Shown: positions 17,512 through 26,631, numbered from the stretch's first letter. The stretch: DNA of 64,000 bases from Pseudomonadota bacterium (GCA_022571415.1 JACZXW010000001.1:31705-95704); one strand, 5' to 3'. The notes: generated by a model from the letters alone, not told the origin. A program made the numbers and translations.

Positions 17512-18086
17512 CGGTCCATTCCCGTGAAACCCATGAACGCGAGAGACAAGAGTCCAGCCGTGATCATATTGATGGCAGCTCCCTGAAAAGGCGCTGGTAT
17601 TTGTTTGTGCTCCTGTTTCTCCCGAATGGCGGCGAACATGATCAGCAACAGGGAGAAGCCCAATGCAGCACCAAGACCGAACATGATGGATTCAAAAAAA
17701 CCACGGCTGTGATTCACATTGATCAGGGCGACCCCGAGCACCGCACAATTAGTTGTGATCAAGGGTATAAAAATGCCGAGAATCTGGTGCAGTAATGGTT
17801 GGGTCGCCTTGATGACGATTTCCGAGAATTGTACCAGCGCTGCAATGATGACGATGAATGAAATGATCCTGAGATATTGTAGATCGAAGGGTATGAGCAG
17901 GTAATGTTCAACCAGGTAACTGGCAGCGGAAGCGAGGGTCAAAACGAACGTAGTCGCAGCAGCCATACCCACGGCACTGTCAAACTTCTGGCTTGCGCCC
18001 ATAAAAGGGCACAGGCCAAGAAATTGCACCATGACAAAGTTGTTGACGAAAATGGTACTTATGAGAATGAAAATTGCATCAGGCAT
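17508..18086 (-). CDS. rsxA: Rsx/Rnf electron transport complex, subunit A
   Basis: Membrane subunit, inverted-topology homologue of RsxE. Seen: [18 protein letters not shown] and [15 protein letters not shown], containing the two conserved Cys, with six hydrophobic segments over 192 residues (E. coli 193). First gene of the operon rsxA-rsxBC-rsxD-rsxG-rsxE-nth, all joined by short overlaps. The upstream 82 bp to the metG stop hold the presumed promoter. A complete RsxA together with intact D, G and E argues against decay of the complex. Confidence 0.95.
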   Translation of the reverse strand: MPDAIFILISTIFVNNFVMVQFLGLCPFMGASQKFDSAVGMAAATTFVLTLASAASYLVEHYLLIPFDLQYLRIISFIVIIAALVQFSEIVIKATQPLLHQILGIFIPLITTNCAVLGVALINVNHSRGFFESIMFGLGAALGFSLLLIMFAAIREKQEHKQIPAPFQGAAINMITAGLLSLAFMGFTGMDR

Positions 18087-18168
18087 TAATAAGCAATGGC
18101 GGTTTGTGACTGCACGTCATTATCTTGTAACGGCGGGGTCCTGTCACTTCAGAACAGTCAGACCTTCT

Positions 18169-20190
18169 CTAGGTGACTTTCATGCCGGGTGTGGCGCCAT
18201 CATTGGGTTCCAGCAGAAAGATGTTCTTGCCTCCAGGTCCGGCCGCAAGGATCATGCCCTCTGACAGGCCAAATTTCATCTTGCGAGCCTTCAGGTTCGC
18301 TACCATCACCGTCAGCTTGCCAATAAGCTGGTCCGGCTCATAGGCGGCTTTGATCCCGGCAAAAACAGTGCGTTGTCCGGAACCGATGTCCAGGGTTAGT
18401 TTTAACAACTTGTCGGCTCCCTCAACATATTCAGCATTGATAATCCTGGCAACACGCAGGTCCACCTTCGCAAAATCATCAAACTCGATATCATCAGCGA
18501 TGTCTTCCGGGTCTGTATCTTTTGCCAGTGGCCCGTTGTTCAGTTCTGGACTTTCCCTACCGGCCTCAATCATGGCTGCTACCGATTTTGGGTCTACGCG
18601 AACCATCAGCGGCGTAAACTTATTGATATGGTGATCTAACAAAGTAACGTCCAGACTGTTCCAGTCCAGCGGCTCGACATTTAGAAACGCTTCCGCTTTT
18701 TTTGTTAACTCCGGCAGCACTGGTTTCAGATAGGTAATGATCATGCGGAACAGGTTGATGCCATCCGAGCATACCTGCTGCACCTTGTCCCTGTTGCCGT
18801 CGTCTTTGATCAGTACCCAGGGTTTTTCTTCGGCAATGAACTGGTTTACCTTGTCTGCCATCGCCATTATTTCGCGGATCGCCTTTCCATAGTCTCCGTT
18901 TTCGTAATGCATGGAGATGTTTGATTTTTGATCTGCAACTTCTTTAATCAGGGGGTTTGATGTTTGTACAGACAACTGATTGTCAAATTGCTTGTTGATA
19001 AAACCGGCACAGCGACTGGCAATATTGACTACCTTCCCCACCAGGTCTGAATTTACACGTTGGATGAAATCGTCGAGGTTGATGTCCAGGTCATCCACGT
19101 TACCGTTCAGTTTGGCGGCGAAATAATATCGAAGATACTCTGGATTCAAATGGTCCAGGTAGGTCCGGGCGTTGATAAATGTACCGCGGGATTTGGACAT
19201 CTTCAGCCCGTCCACCGTCACGAAACCATGGGCGTGAATTTTGGTCGGTGTCCTGAATCCTGATGCACTCAGCATTGCGGGCCAGAATAACGCATGGAAA
19301 TTGATGATGTCCTTGCCAATAAAATGATGCACTTCACATTCGCTGTCTATGTTCCAGAAATCGTCAAAATCCAGGTCTTCAGTCCTGTCGCAATAGTTCT
19401 TGAAACTGGCCATATAGCCGATTGGTGCGTCCAGCCAGACATAAAAAAACTTGCCGGGTTCCCCCGGAATCTCGAATCCGAAATAGGGAGCGTCACGACT
19501 GATGTCCCAGTCCTGTAAACCTGCATCAAGCCACTCTGCTAATTTGTTAGCGACCTGCTCCTGGAGCGTGCCGCTACGAGTCCACTCTCGCAGGTAGTCC
19601 GAGAAGCTAGACAACGCAAAAAAGAAGTGGGTAGACTTTTTCAGTATCGGTTTGGCACCGGAGATCTTTGACACCGGGTTAATCAGGTCCGTGGCGTTGT
19701 ATGTCGCGCTGCATGCTTCGCAGTTGTCACCGTACTGCTCCTCGGTTTTGCATTTTGGGCAGGTCCCGACGATAAATCGGTCGGCAAGGAACATGTTTTT
19801 CTCCGGATCAAAGAGTTGATCCACGGATTTCACATTGATCTGCCCTGCGTCCTTGAGGCGAGAATAGATCAATGATGAGTACTGCTGATTTTCATCTGAA
19901 TGTGTGGAATAGTAATTATCATGGCTGATCATGAAATCGTGAAAGTCCCGCTCATGTTCCAGTTTGATCCCGGTTATAAACTCCTCCGGGGTGATGCCGA
20001 GTTCCTCGGCTTTGAGCATCGTCGCTGTACCATGGGTGTCATCCGCACACACATATATGCATTGATGACCCTGCATACGTTGAAACCGCACCCATATATC
20101 AGTCTGGATATGCTCCATTAAATGCCCGAGATGTATAGAGCCATTGGCATTGGGCAAGGCGCTGGTGACCAGAATTCGGCGTTTCGGCAT
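18169..20190 (-). CDS. metG: Methionyl-tRNA synthetase
   Basis: Class I synthetase charging tRNA-Met. HLGH signature at residues 20-23, KMSKS in [11 protein letters not shown] near residue 330, and a Zn-knuckle region with CPKCKTEEQ and CEACSAT. The C-terminal 110 residues form an Arc1p/Trbp111-like tRNA-binding domain ([23 protein letters not shown]), giving the long dimeric form (673 residues, E. coli 677). ATG at 20190. Divergent from apbC, as usual in gammaproteobacteria; the intervening 506 bp carry hairpin elements B1 and B2. Confidence 0.97.
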   Translation of the reverse strand: MPKRRILVTSALPNANGSIHLGHLMEHIQTDIWVRFQRMQGHQCIYVCADDTHGTATMLKAEELGITPEEFITGIKLEHERDFHDFMISHDNYYSTHSDENQQYSSLIYSRLKDAGQINVKSVDQLFDPEKNMFLADRFIVGTCPKCKTEEQYGDNCEACSATYNATDLINPVSKISGAKPILKKSTHFFFALSSFSDYLREWTRSGTLQEQVANKLAEWLDAGLQDWDISRDAPYFGFEIPGEPGKFFYVWLDAPIGYMASFKNYCDRTEDLDFDDFWNIDSECEVHHFIGKDIINFHALFWPAMLSASGFRTPTKIHAHGFVTVDGLKMSKSRGTFINARTYLDHLNPEYLRYYFAAKLNGNVDDLDINLDDFIQRVNSDLVGKVVNIASRCAGFINKQFDNQLSVQTSNPLIKEVADQKSNISMHYENGDYGKAIREIMAMADKVNQFIAEEKPWVLIKDDGNRDKVQQVCSDGINLFRMIITYLKPVLPELTKKAEAFLNVEPLDWNSLDVTLLDHHINKFTPLMVRVDPKSVAAMIEAGRESPELNNGPLAKDTDPEDIADDIEFDDFAKVDLRVARIINAEYVEGADKLLKLTLDIGSGQRTVFAGIKAAYEPDQLIGKLTVMVANLKARKMKFGLSEGMILAAGPGGKNIFLLEPNDGATPGMKVT

Positions 20191-20335
20191 ATCGGACTGC
20201 TCGTTATTTTGAGTGAGATTCAGGGGTGCTAAATATATAGATTCGGACGCTGAATTTCACCTGCAAAGTGCTAAAAAGGCTGGTGGATGGAATTTATAAA
20301 ATTTGTGGGGTGGTGGTAGTTGTGGTGTTGGCGCC

Positions 20336-20450
20336 AGAGATTGCAGCAAGGTGCTCTCTTGCCGCACCGCTGTGAATACATCCATGTACGCTGCTCATTT
20401 ACATCCCTGTAAATGATGCTGCTGCAAGAGAGCACCTTGCTGCAATCTCT
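20336..20450 (+). repeat. Long hairpin element B1
   Basis: 115-bp element with a perfect 27-bp inverted repeat: arms 20336-20362 (begins AGAGATTGCAGCAAGG) and 20424-20450. The core holds GCACCGCTG, TACATCCATGTACGCTGC and a second small hairpin CATTTAC-ATCCCT-GTAAATG (20396-20415). The core is homologous to that of B2 in the opposite orientation, but the arms differ. Confidence 0.9.
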
Positions 20451-20537
20451 TCGTTATTTCGCGAATAGACCCTTAGACCACCATCTGCAGAAAGTAATTT
20501 GTCGCGAAAATCGTCATATGTCCCTAAAAAGGTAAGA

Positions 20538-20646
20538 GAATTCGGTCTGGTGTCCTCTCCCAGCAGCATCTTTGACGGGGATGTCAAAGCGCAGCGTACA
20601 TGGATGTACTCGCAGCGGTGCAGGGAGAGGACACCAGACTGAGTTC
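20538..20646 (-). repeat. Long hairpin element B2
   Basis: 109-bp element with 24-bp arms at 20538-20561 and 20623-20646 (TCTGGTGTCCTCTCCC type). The only two imperfections would be G-U pairs in RNA. On the minus strand the core reads GCACCGCTG, TACATCCATGTACGCTGC and the small hairpin CTTTGAC-ATCCCC-GTCAAAG. Compared with B1, both the outer and the inner stems have changed on both sides so that pairing is kept. 88 bp from B1, inverted. Confidence 0.9.
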
Positions 20647-20696
20647 TTGTAGTTCAAAGCAAGAACTTGATAAATTGATAAAGCTGGACGCCTACA

Positions 20697-21614
20697 ATGG
20701 ACAAAATTAATTTGACGATTGACCGGGGCCGGTTTACGTGTGAGGCTAGCGCGAAATTTAGAGTGCAGGGGGGTTGCAAAATCAGTAATTCGACCATTGA
20801 AAAGTTCCGGTTACCGGGGGTGAAACACATCATCGCAGTGGCCTCCGGGAAGGGAGGTGTCGGTAAATCGACGGTCGCTGCAAACCTTGCTTTGGCTTTA
20901 GTGGCCGAAGGGTACCGGGTCGCGCTTCTGGATGCTGATATATACGGGCCAAGTCTGGGCGTCATGATGGGTGTGGCGGAAGGAACGAAGCCTGAGGTTA
21001 AAAGTGACATGCTGCAGCCCATCATCGCCCATGAGGTGCAGTGTATGTCCATGAGTTTTCTGACATCTGAACGAACGGCTACCGTCTGGCGCGGGCCGAT
21101 GGCCAGTGGCGCGCTGCAGCAGTTACTGACACAGACCGAGTGGCAGGCCGTGGATTATCTGGTGGTGGATATGCCGCCGGGGACGGGAGATATCCAGCTG
21201 ACCTTGGCACAAAAGGTACCCGTCAATGGCGCCGTCATTGTTACCACTCCCCAGGATATTGCTTTGCTTGATGCCAGGAAAGGCATTGAAATGTTTCGCA
21301 AGGTTGAGGTTCCGGTTATCGGTATCGTTGAGAATATGAGTACGCACATTTGTTCCAATTGTGGTCATGAAGAAGCCATATTTGGCACCGGCGGCGGCGC
21401 CGCGATTGCACAGGATTATGAAACAACCCTGCTGGCGCAATTGCCTTTGTCCATGGCCATCAGAGAGCAGATGGATAGTGGAGAGCCTACAGTGGTTGCA
21501 GACCCTGAAGGTGACGTGAGCCAGCTTTTCAGGCAGATGGCGAGACAAGTCGTTGATACCGTCGCGTCTACAGCCTCGGAAACCGGGCCCTTGATAACAA
21601 TTGTTGACGACTGA
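20697..21614 (+). CDS. apbC: Mrp/ApbC family Fe-S cluster carrier ATPase
   Basis: Deviant Walker-A P-loop ATPase that loads or transfers [4Fe-4S] clusters in the cytoplasm. GKGGVGKS at residues 51-58, LLDADIYGPS, DMPPGTGD, and the cluster-binding CSNC near residue 220. At 305 residues it lacks the N-terminal MIP18/DUF59 domain (about 90 residues) of the E. coli form; the 40 residues before the P-loop show no known domain. ATG 20697 is the only reasonable start. Divergent from metG and followed by dcd, a conserved order, with a tandem repeat in the apbC-dcd gap. Confidence 0.92.
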   Translation: MDKINLTIDRGRFTCEASAKFRVQGGCKISNSTIEKFRLPGVKHIIAVASGKGGVGKSTVAANLALALVAEGYRVALLDADIYGPSLGVMMGVAEGTKPEVKSDMLQPIIAHEVQCMSMSFLTSERTATVWRGPMASGALQQLLTQTEWQAVDYLVVDMPPGTGDIQLTLAQKVPVNGAVIVTTPQDIALLDARKGIEMFRKVEVPVIGIVENMSTHICSNCGHEEAIFGTGGGAAIAQDYETTLLAQLPLSMAIREQMDSGEPTVVADPEGDVSQLFRQMARQVVDTVASTASETGPLITIVDD

Positions 21615-21615
21615 G

Positions 21616-21776
21616 CAGCCTTGAGCGGCTCGTATAAACAGCCTTGAGCGGCACTTGTAAACAGCCCTGAGCGGCTCGTATAAACAGCCCTGAGCGGCAC
21701 TTGTAAACAGCCCTGAGCGGCACTTGTAAACAGCCCTGAGCGGCTCGTATAAACAGCCTTGAACCGCACGTAACAA
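21616..21776. repeat. 23-bp tandem repeat, two alternating versions
   Basis: Six full copies and a decayed seventh of a 23-bp unit, CAGCCCTGAGCGG followed by either CTCGTATAAA or CACTTGTAAA. The order of endings is CTCGTATAAA, CACTTGTAAA, CTCGTATAAA, CACTTGTAAA, CACTTGTAAA, CTCGTATAAA. It fills the apbC-dcd spacer right after the apbC stop and ends about 15 bp before the dcd start. No spacers, so not CRISPR; unit length is not a multiple of three and no gene is encoded. Confidence 0.95.
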
Positions 21777-21791
21777 AGTGGAGCAACGAGT

Positions 21792-22358
21792 ATGTCAATT
21801 AAATCAGATCGTTGGATTCGGAGGATGGCAGAGGAAGAGCAAATGATTTCGCCATTTGAAGCCGGGCAGATAAGGGAATCTGGAGGTAAGCGGGTGATTT
21901 CTTACGGTACCTCCAGCTATGGTTATGATGTTCGTTGTTCTGATGATTTTAAAGTGTTTACCAATATCTATTCAGTTACGGTCGATCCGAAAGATTTTGA
22001 TGAGAATAGTTTTGTGGATGTAAAAAGTGATATCTGCATCATCCCGCCAAATTCTTTTGCGCTGGCCCGCACAATTGAATATTTCAAAATCCCACGCAAC
22101 GTATTGACCATTTGCCTGGGTAAATCCACTTACGCGCGCTGCGGCATCATTGTCAATGTTACTCCGCTCGAGCCGGAATGGGAGGGGCACGTTACACTGG
22201 AATTTTCTAACACGACCCCCCTGCCCGCAAAAATCTACGCCAATGAGGGGGTAGCCCAGATGCTTTTTTTTGAATCAGATGAGGAGTGTGAAACCTCCTA
22301 TGCGGATCGGGGAGGAAAATACCAGGGTCAGGTTGGGGTCACCCTGCCGAAAGCATGA
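21792..22358 (+). CDS. dcd: dCTP deaminase
   Basis: Deaminates dCTP to dUTP, supplying dUMP for thymidylate synthesis. Homotrimeric enzyme with family signatures [14 protein letters not shown], the active-site region [11 protein letters not shown] with [14 protein letters not shown], and the C-terminal [10 protein letters not shown]. Length 188 residues (E. coli 193). ATG 21792 preceded by GGAGCAACG. The 23-bp tandem repeats lie directly upstream, so promoter or translation signals of dcd may overlap them. Confidence 0.97.
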   Translation: MSIKSDRWIRRMAEEEQMISPFEAGQIRESGGKRVISYGTSSYGYDVRCSDDFKVFTNIYSVTVDPKDFDENSFVDVKSDICIIPPNSFALARTIEYFKIPRNVLTICLGKSTYARCGIIVNVTPLEPEWEGHVTLEFSNTTPLPAKIYANEGVAQMLFFESDEECETSYADRGGKYQGQVGVTLPKA

Positions 22359-22367
22359 CAGATGGAT

Positions 22368-22419
22368 GGGGTCAGAGTAAAGGGTCAGAGTTTTTACTCT
22401 GACCCTTTACTCTGACCCC
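22368..22419. repeat. R element copy 3, 24-bp perfect stem (also a likely terminator)
   Basis: Perfect inverted repeat: stems 22368-22391 and 22396-22419 around a TTTT loop, built from two nested GGGTCAGAGTAAA units per arm. It lies between dcd and the convergent DUF3108 gene. Read on the minus strand it gives that gene its final GSE and TAA. Further GGGTCAG fragments follow to about 22447 inside the DUF3108 tail. A variant (CAGAG for CGGAG) of the elements at 7957, 10233 and 56132. Confidence 0.9.
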
Positions 22420-23176
22420 CAAGCCTGCTGACCCCCAAGCCTGACCCATTCAAGCCCTTGACCTGTTCACCGTTAAAATTCGCTTCCTTGAGAAGTAATT
22501 CAAAACCCTTGCCATTCTTTTCTGTCTGCAACAGACGCACAAGTAAAAACTCATAATTCGGAGCCAGCCAAAATGTGGTTGTCCGTTTGCCGTCTTTACG
22601 AATGCGGACAGCTTTCACGGTCCTGAATCTGCCAATGGGTGTGTCGATGAACTCTTCTCCAGTGATCTTGAAGTTGTAGTCTTTAATTCGCCCGTCGTCA
22701 GCCACGCGGTAGTTCATATCAGGCCAGGGTTGTCCGTTTCGTAATGCGTTCTGCAGGTCTTCACGCATTCTGAATTGATACAACAGCTTATCGAGAGTTT
22801 CATCAGTGACGTCGATCTCCCAGGCTTTTAACTCGCTCCTCACTTTTCCCGCTTGCCGGTCAAAAGTAAGAATGACCTTCAGGTTCTTGCCAATTCCGGT
22901 TCGTTTGTACTGATATTCAAGGGGTACAAGATGTTGCTCGTCCAGGGTAAAAATACTTTGCTCCATTACCGAGGTAAAGAATGATTTGGCAGAGGAGGAG
23001 AGCAGATATTTACTGTTTTCGATTTGTTTGAGTTCCCGAATAGCCACCGCACTGACAGGTAAACCTTTATAGTCTGCCTTATAAACGGCGCGAAATGGGG
23101 TGGGTTCAGCCATTACCTGGGTGCCACCAAGGATAAACAAGGTGAACAAGGTGATGATTGAAACGGTGCGAATCAT
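22394..23176 (-). CDS. DUF3108 periplasmic protein
   Basis: 260-residue protein with a clear signal peptide (MIRTVSIITLFTLFILGG, cleavage near VMA-EP) and the DUF3108 pattern: FRAVYKADYKGLPVSA near the start, then YQYKRTGIGKNLKVILTFD, GEEFIDTPIGRFRTVKAVR and TTFWLAPNYEFLLVRLLQ. Function unknown; the fold is expected to be a beta-sandwich or barrel in the periplasm. The last 20 residues (GSGLGVSRLGGQSKGSE) are not family sequence and are encoded by R-element repeats. In Pseudomonas I recall purN and purM between this gene and DUF2066; here only about 100 bp separate them. Confidence 0.85.
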   Translation of the reverse strand: MIRTVSIITLFTLFILGGTQVMAEPTPFRAVYKADYKGLPVSAVAIRELKQIENSKYLLSSSAKSFFTSVMEQSIFTLDEQHLVPLEYQYKRTGIGKNLKVILTFDRQAGKVRSELKAWEIDVTDETLDKLLYQFRMREDLQNALRNGQPWPDMNYRVADDGRIKDYNFKITGEEFIDTPIGRFRTVKAVRIRKDGKRTTTFWLAPNYEFLLVRLLQTEKNGKGFELLLKEANFNGEQVKGLNGSGLGVSRLGGQSKGSE

Positions 23177-23281
23177 GTTCAGGTTGTCTTGTAAATAGGG
23201 AGCCAGTCTATGACAATCCCAATTTCCCGTATATGAATTACGTCCGCGTTTTTCATTTCCATAAGAAAAAGGATACCTGTT

Positions 23282-24349
23282 ATTAACAGAAGTTCCCTCC
23301 TCGGCAGTTTTTTTCTCTTTGTCTTCCTCTGTTTAGAGGCTGAATTCGCCTGGTCCGTTCCCGTGGAAAATCTGTATGTGGCAGAAGTACTTGTGGTTGG
23401 CGAAGAAGAACGGCAACTGGCACGCGGTGCCCAGGCAGGATTGCTGCAGGTTCTGGTCAGGGTGTCCGGCACAAGGGAAGTCGAGAACAGTGCGCTGATA
23501 GCGAGTTCCCTGCGAAAGCCTGAAGCCTACTACTACCAGTACAGTTATGAATCGACCGACAAAACCCTGCAAATTGGGAATGAAGTCGTACCCGCGCAGC
23601 TGCTCAGAATCCACTTCGAACCCAGCGCGGTTGCGAAATTGCTTCGCCGGGCCGGATTTCCAGTATGGGCCAGCAATCGCCCCGGGGTTTTGTTATGGCT
23701 GGCCATCAGTGATGTTGAAGGTCGTCGTATCCTTTCAGAGAATGAAGTGAATGAAATGACCAAAGCACTGCAGGATCAAGCGAGATTGCGAGGCCTGCCG
23801 CTGTTGTTTCCGTTACTGGATCTGGAAGATTCCGCTTCCCTGTCTGCAGCGGAAGTCTGGGGCGCGTTTCTCGGGCGAATAGCCGACGCATCGGCCCGTT
23901 ACAACCCCGATAGCATTCTCACCGGCAGGATACAAAAGGATAGTAATGGTCGATGGTCCGCCAGGTGGTCATATCAGATCGACCAGAACTGGCATGTCGC
24001 TGATTCATCGGCTTTTAGTGCAGATGAAATGATCCGCTCCATGATAGACAGGCTCACGAATGAACTGGCAGCGAGGTATGCTATTGATTCTTCTCGCAGC
24101 CAGGTGACCATCCGTATTGAGTCGGTCAATAACCTGGAAGACTATGTGGCCGTCAGTAACTATCTTGAGTCTCTCGGACCGGTGTTGAGTAGTTTTATTG
24201 TGCGAGTAGACGGTAGTGAGGTGGAGTTTAAACTCAACACTGAAGGGAAAAATGAGCAGCTGATCGAGATCATTCAGCTGGACCAAAAAATGCTCCTCCT
24301 TAGTGCCGATGAGTTCATGGATGTGCAGTATTATCGTTGGATGCATTGA
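23282..24349 (+). CDS. DUF2066 exported protein, probable ATT start
   Basis: DUF2066 protein of unknown function (VPVENLYVAEVLVVGEEERQ, LQVLVRVSGTREVENSALI, PVWASNRPGVLLWLAI). The first standard start in frame is GTG 23363, but that would remove the signal peptide. Upstream, the frame stays open back to a TGA at 23234 and encodes a textbook signal sequence, NRSSLLGSFFLFVFLCLEA. The only start that gives it a proper N-terminus is ATT 23282, with AGGA eight bases before it. This predicts a 355-residue exported protein. A frameshift or lost start is the alternative. Followed directly by the phosphatidyltransferase gene. Confidence 0.75.
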   Translation: MNRSSLLGSFFLFVFLCLEAEFAWSVPVENLYVAEVLVVGEEERQLARGAQAGLLQVLVRVSGTREVENSALIASSLRKPEAYYYQYSYESTDKTLQIGNEVVPAQLLRIHFEPSAVAKLLRRAGFPVWASNRPGVLLWLAISDVEGRRILSENEVNEMTKALQDQARLRGLPLLFPLLDLEDSASLSAAEVWGAFLGRIADASARYNPDSILTGRIQKDSNGRWSARWSYQIDQNWHVADSSAFSADEMIRSMIDRLTNELAARYAIDSSRSQVTIRIESVNNLEDYVAVSNYLESLGPVLSSFIVRVDGSEVEFKLNTEGKNEQLIEIIQLDQKMLLLSADEFMDVQYYRWMH

Positions 24350-24351
24350 CT

Positions 24352-24930
24352 GTGAAGTACCTGCACAATGTCCCCAATGCCATATCCATGTTTCGGTTGT
24401 TGCTGGTGTTGCCTATTGCTATCGCTATTGTTGAAGGTGAATTTGCCTTTAGTCTGGCGCTCTTCTGCATTGCGGGAATATCAGATGGTCTGGACGGATA
24501 TTTCGCAAGGAAGTATGGCTGGGTGACTGCGTTTGGAAAAATCATTGATCCCCTGGCCGACAAACTGCTGCTGTTGGTGACCACTGTCACGCTCGGGCTC
24601 CTCGGACACTTCCCTGTGATGGTATTGTTCTTGATGATCGCTAAGGACCTGGCAGTCGTCGGTGGTGTGCTGGTATATACGGCACTGGCCGGGTTCCCTG
24701 AAGTACGCCCGATTCTTGTTGGCAAGGTAACAACTGTCCTGCAGCTATTGCTGATTGGTTATATCATGATCACCCTTGTTGCGAGTATGTCTGTTGTTTC
24801 TATGTTCATGTCGATTCTGGTCTGGGTTGTTGTCATTGCCACGATATTGGATGGTTGCAGTTATCTCTGGCTGTGGACCAACAAGCTGGTCAGGGATCCC
24901 CGCTGGATGCAGGCGATAGTCACGCCATGA
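24352..24930 (+). CDS. CDP-alcohol phosphatidyltransferase
   Basis: Integral membrane enzyme of phospholipid synthesis transferring a phosphatidyl group from CDP-diacylglycerol to an alcohol. The full signature D-x2-DG-x2-AR-x8-G-x3-D-x3-D is present (DGLDGYFAR ... GKIIDPLAD). About five further hydrophobic segments. Length about 192 residues fits PgsA-like enzymes, but the acceptor (glycerol-3-phosphate or another) cannot be told. GTG 24352, two bases after the DUF2066 stop, is chosen; TTG 24337 is an in-frame alternative. Overlaps perM by ATGA. Confidence 0.88.
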   Translation: MKYLHNVPNAISMFRLLLVLPIAIAIVEGEFAFSLALFCIAGISDGLDGYFARKYGWVTAFGKIIDPLADKLLLLVTTVTLGLLGHFPVMVLFLMIAKDLAVVGGVLVYTALAGFPEVRPILVGKVTTVLQLLLIGYIMITLVASMSVVSMFMSILVWVVVIATILDGCSYLWLWTNKLVRDPRWMQAIVTP

Positions 24931-25976
24931 GTACACTTGAAAAAACCTTCGCATTGTTATTGCTGGGTGCATCCCTTGTAGCAATCTATTTGCTGCAGCC
25001 AATTCTGACCCCATTCCTGGTCGGAATTGCGCTGGCATATCTTGGTGACCCCATCGTTGATCGGCTTGAATCTCTGGGAGTTGGAAGAACCGCAGGCGTT
25101 CTTATCGTGTTTATGGCTTTTCTGCTGGTATTTGTGGGCTCCCTGCTGATTGTAGTGCCGGTACTTTTTCGTGAAACCGGTGCCTTAATCCGTGACATTC
25201 CAGCGTTTATTATCTGGCTGCAACAGACCACCAGCCCCTATCTGCTGGAAACGTTTGGCATTGATCCGTTTAACGTTGACACGGATGTGTTGAAAAACAG
25301 GATCACTTCAGACTGGCAGGAAACCGGGGGCATGGTGGGCCGGGTGTTGTCTGAAATAACGGCGTCAGGTGTGGCGCTGCTGTTGACACTCGCCAATGTC
25401 GCACTTACCCCTGTGGTGGCTTTTTATATGCTGCGGGACTGGGACCAGGTGATGGGTCGGCTGCAGGAAATGATTCCCAGAGACCTCGTCGAGGACACGG
25501 TCATCCTGCTGACTGAATGCGATGAAGTTCTCAGTTCATTCCTTCGCGGGCAGATGCTGATAATGATTCTGCTTGGCTTCATCTATGCCCTGGGTTTGAC
25601 CATCGTTGGTCTGAAACTCGCCCTCGTCATAGGGATGTTAGCCGGGCTCGCCAGCATTGTTCCCTATCTCGGTTTCTTTGTTGGTATCTTTGCCGCTACT
25701 CTGGCGGCGCTATTCCAGTTCCAGGATGCAATTCATCTGGTTTATATAGGGATTGTATTCGGCGTCGGCCAGATACTTGAAGGGATGGTGCTGACACCCT
25801 GGCTTGTGGGTGATCGGATTGGTTTACACCCTGTGGCCGTAATATTTGCCGTCCTGGCCGGGGGTCAGTTATTCGGGTTTGTAGGCGTACTCCTGGCGCT
25901 GCCGGTGGCGGCAGTCATCATGGTCTTCGTTCGCCACCTGCATCTGAGCTACCTCAACAGTGAATACTATGAATAG
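24927..25976 (+). CDS. perM: AI-2E family (PerM-like) membrane protein
   Basis: Polytopic inner-membrane protein of the AI-2E/PerM family. ATG 24927 overlaps the previous stop as ATGA and gives 349 residues. Signs: PILTPFLVGIALAYLGDPIVDRLE, FYMLRDWDQ, ASIVPYLGFFVG and the C-terminal GDRIGLHPVAVIFAVLAGGQLFGFVGVLLALP. About eight hydrophobic segments with a hydrophilic stretch in the middle. Members are proposed exporters; the substrate here is unknown. Located directly before hda, as in many gammaproteobacteria; stop and hda start overlap. Confidence 0.9.
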   Translation: MSTLEKTFALLLLGASLVAIYLLQPILTPFLVGIALAYLGDPIVDRLESLGVGRTAGVLIVFMAFLLVFVGSLLIVVPVLFRETGALIRDIPAFIIWLQQTTSPYLLETFGIDPFNVDTDVLKNRITSDWQETGGMVGRVLSEITASGVALLLTLANVALTPVVAFYMLRDWDQVMGRLQEMIPRDLVEDTVILLTECDEVLSSFLRGQMLIMILLGFIYALGLTIVGLKLALVIGMLAGLASIVPYLGFFVGIFAATLAALFQFQDAIHLVYIGIVFGVGQILEGMVLTPWLVGDRIGLHPVAVIFAVLAGGQLFGFVGVLLALPVAAVIMVFVRHLHLSYLNSEYYE

Positions 25977-26628
25977 CCAGCTGGCCCTGAATATTCGATT
26001 ACGGGATGATGCAACCTTCGAGAATTACGTTGGTAGCGCTGCGGCGAAAATTCAGGGAGCTGATCGCATACTTTATCTCTGGGGATTGACCGGCAGCGGC
26101 AAATCGCATCTGCTCCAGGCACTATGCAACAAGGCGAGGCTGAAAAAAAAGGATTCAATTTACCTGCAGGATCTGGGCAACCACTCTCCGGAGATATTAC
26201 ATCGCCTGGAATCGTTTCCACTGGTTTGCCTTGATGATATTCATGAGGTTATTGGTGATGAAAACTGGGAGCTGGCACTGTTCCATCTCATGAATTCGGT
26301 CAAGGACGGGAACACACAGCTGGTAGTTTCTGCATCCATTCCGTCTGCAAGGCTGGATATCCAACTGCCTGATCTTGCCTCCAGACTTCGAGCTACAGTT
26401 GCAATTGAAACCGAGGCGCTTGATGATCAGGAAAAGCTTGGGATTTTAAAACTACGAGCCCGTGACCGTGGTTTTACCCTCAATGATGAGGTGGCGAGAT
26501 TTATTCTCGATCGTTCTCCGCGCGATATGCACCACTTGATTGAGTTGTTGGGGAAGCTGGAGGAGGAAACGTTGCGTCAACAAAAAAGGTTAACGATTCC
26601 CTTTGTTAAGAAAACGCTTCAGCTATAG
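25969..26628 (+). CDS. hda: DnaA regulatory inactivator Hda
   Basis: AAA+ DnaA homologue that, bound to the loaded beta clamp, stimulates DnaA-ATP hydrolysis and so limits initiation. ATG 25969 overlaps the perM stop. Residues 4-9, QLALNI, are the expected clamp-binding motif. LWGLTGSGKSHLLQA is the P-loop region, CLDDIHEV the Walker B, SRLRATVAIE includes the arginine-finger region, and PRDMHHLIELLGKLE the domain IV-less C-terminus. 219 residues (E. coli 233). Last gene of the DUF2066-pgsA-like-perM-hda run by usual synteny, though the MurG-like gene follows after 3 bp. Confidence 0.92.
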   Translation: MNSQLALNIRLRDDATFENYVGSAAAKIQGADRILYLWGLTGSGKSHLLQALCNKARLKKKDSIYLQDLGNHSPEILHRLESFPLVCLDDIHEVIGDENWELALFHLMNSVKDGNTQLVVSASIPSARLDIQLPDLASRLRATVAIETEALDDQEKLGILKLRARDRGFTLNDEVARFILDRSPRDMHHLIELLGKLEEETLRQQKRLTIPFVKKTLQL

Positions 26629-26631
26629 GAC

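Larger units (their letters stand above)
20191..20696. other. Non-coding region between divergent metG and apbC
   Basis: No credible gene. Contains hairpin elements B1 (20336-20450) and B2 (20538-20646). About 145 bp of A/T-rich sequence with GGTGGTGGTAG-like runs lie upstream of metG, and about 50 bp between B2 and apbC. Promoters for both genes must be here; none was pinned down. Confidence 0.7.

Noticed and set aside
12130..20646. A/B hairpin elements as integron attC sites
   Set aside because: No RYYYAAC/GTTRRRY core sites, no gene cassettes or integrase; arms are fully paired rather than bulged.
21616..21776. 23-bp repeats as a CRISPR array
   Set aside because: Copies are contiguous without unique spacers, and no cas gene is nearby.
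21123..21798. Minus-strand open frames running through the 23-bp repeats and apbC
   Set aside because: They exist because the repeat lacks stops in those frames; no conserved domain, and they overlap apbC entirely.
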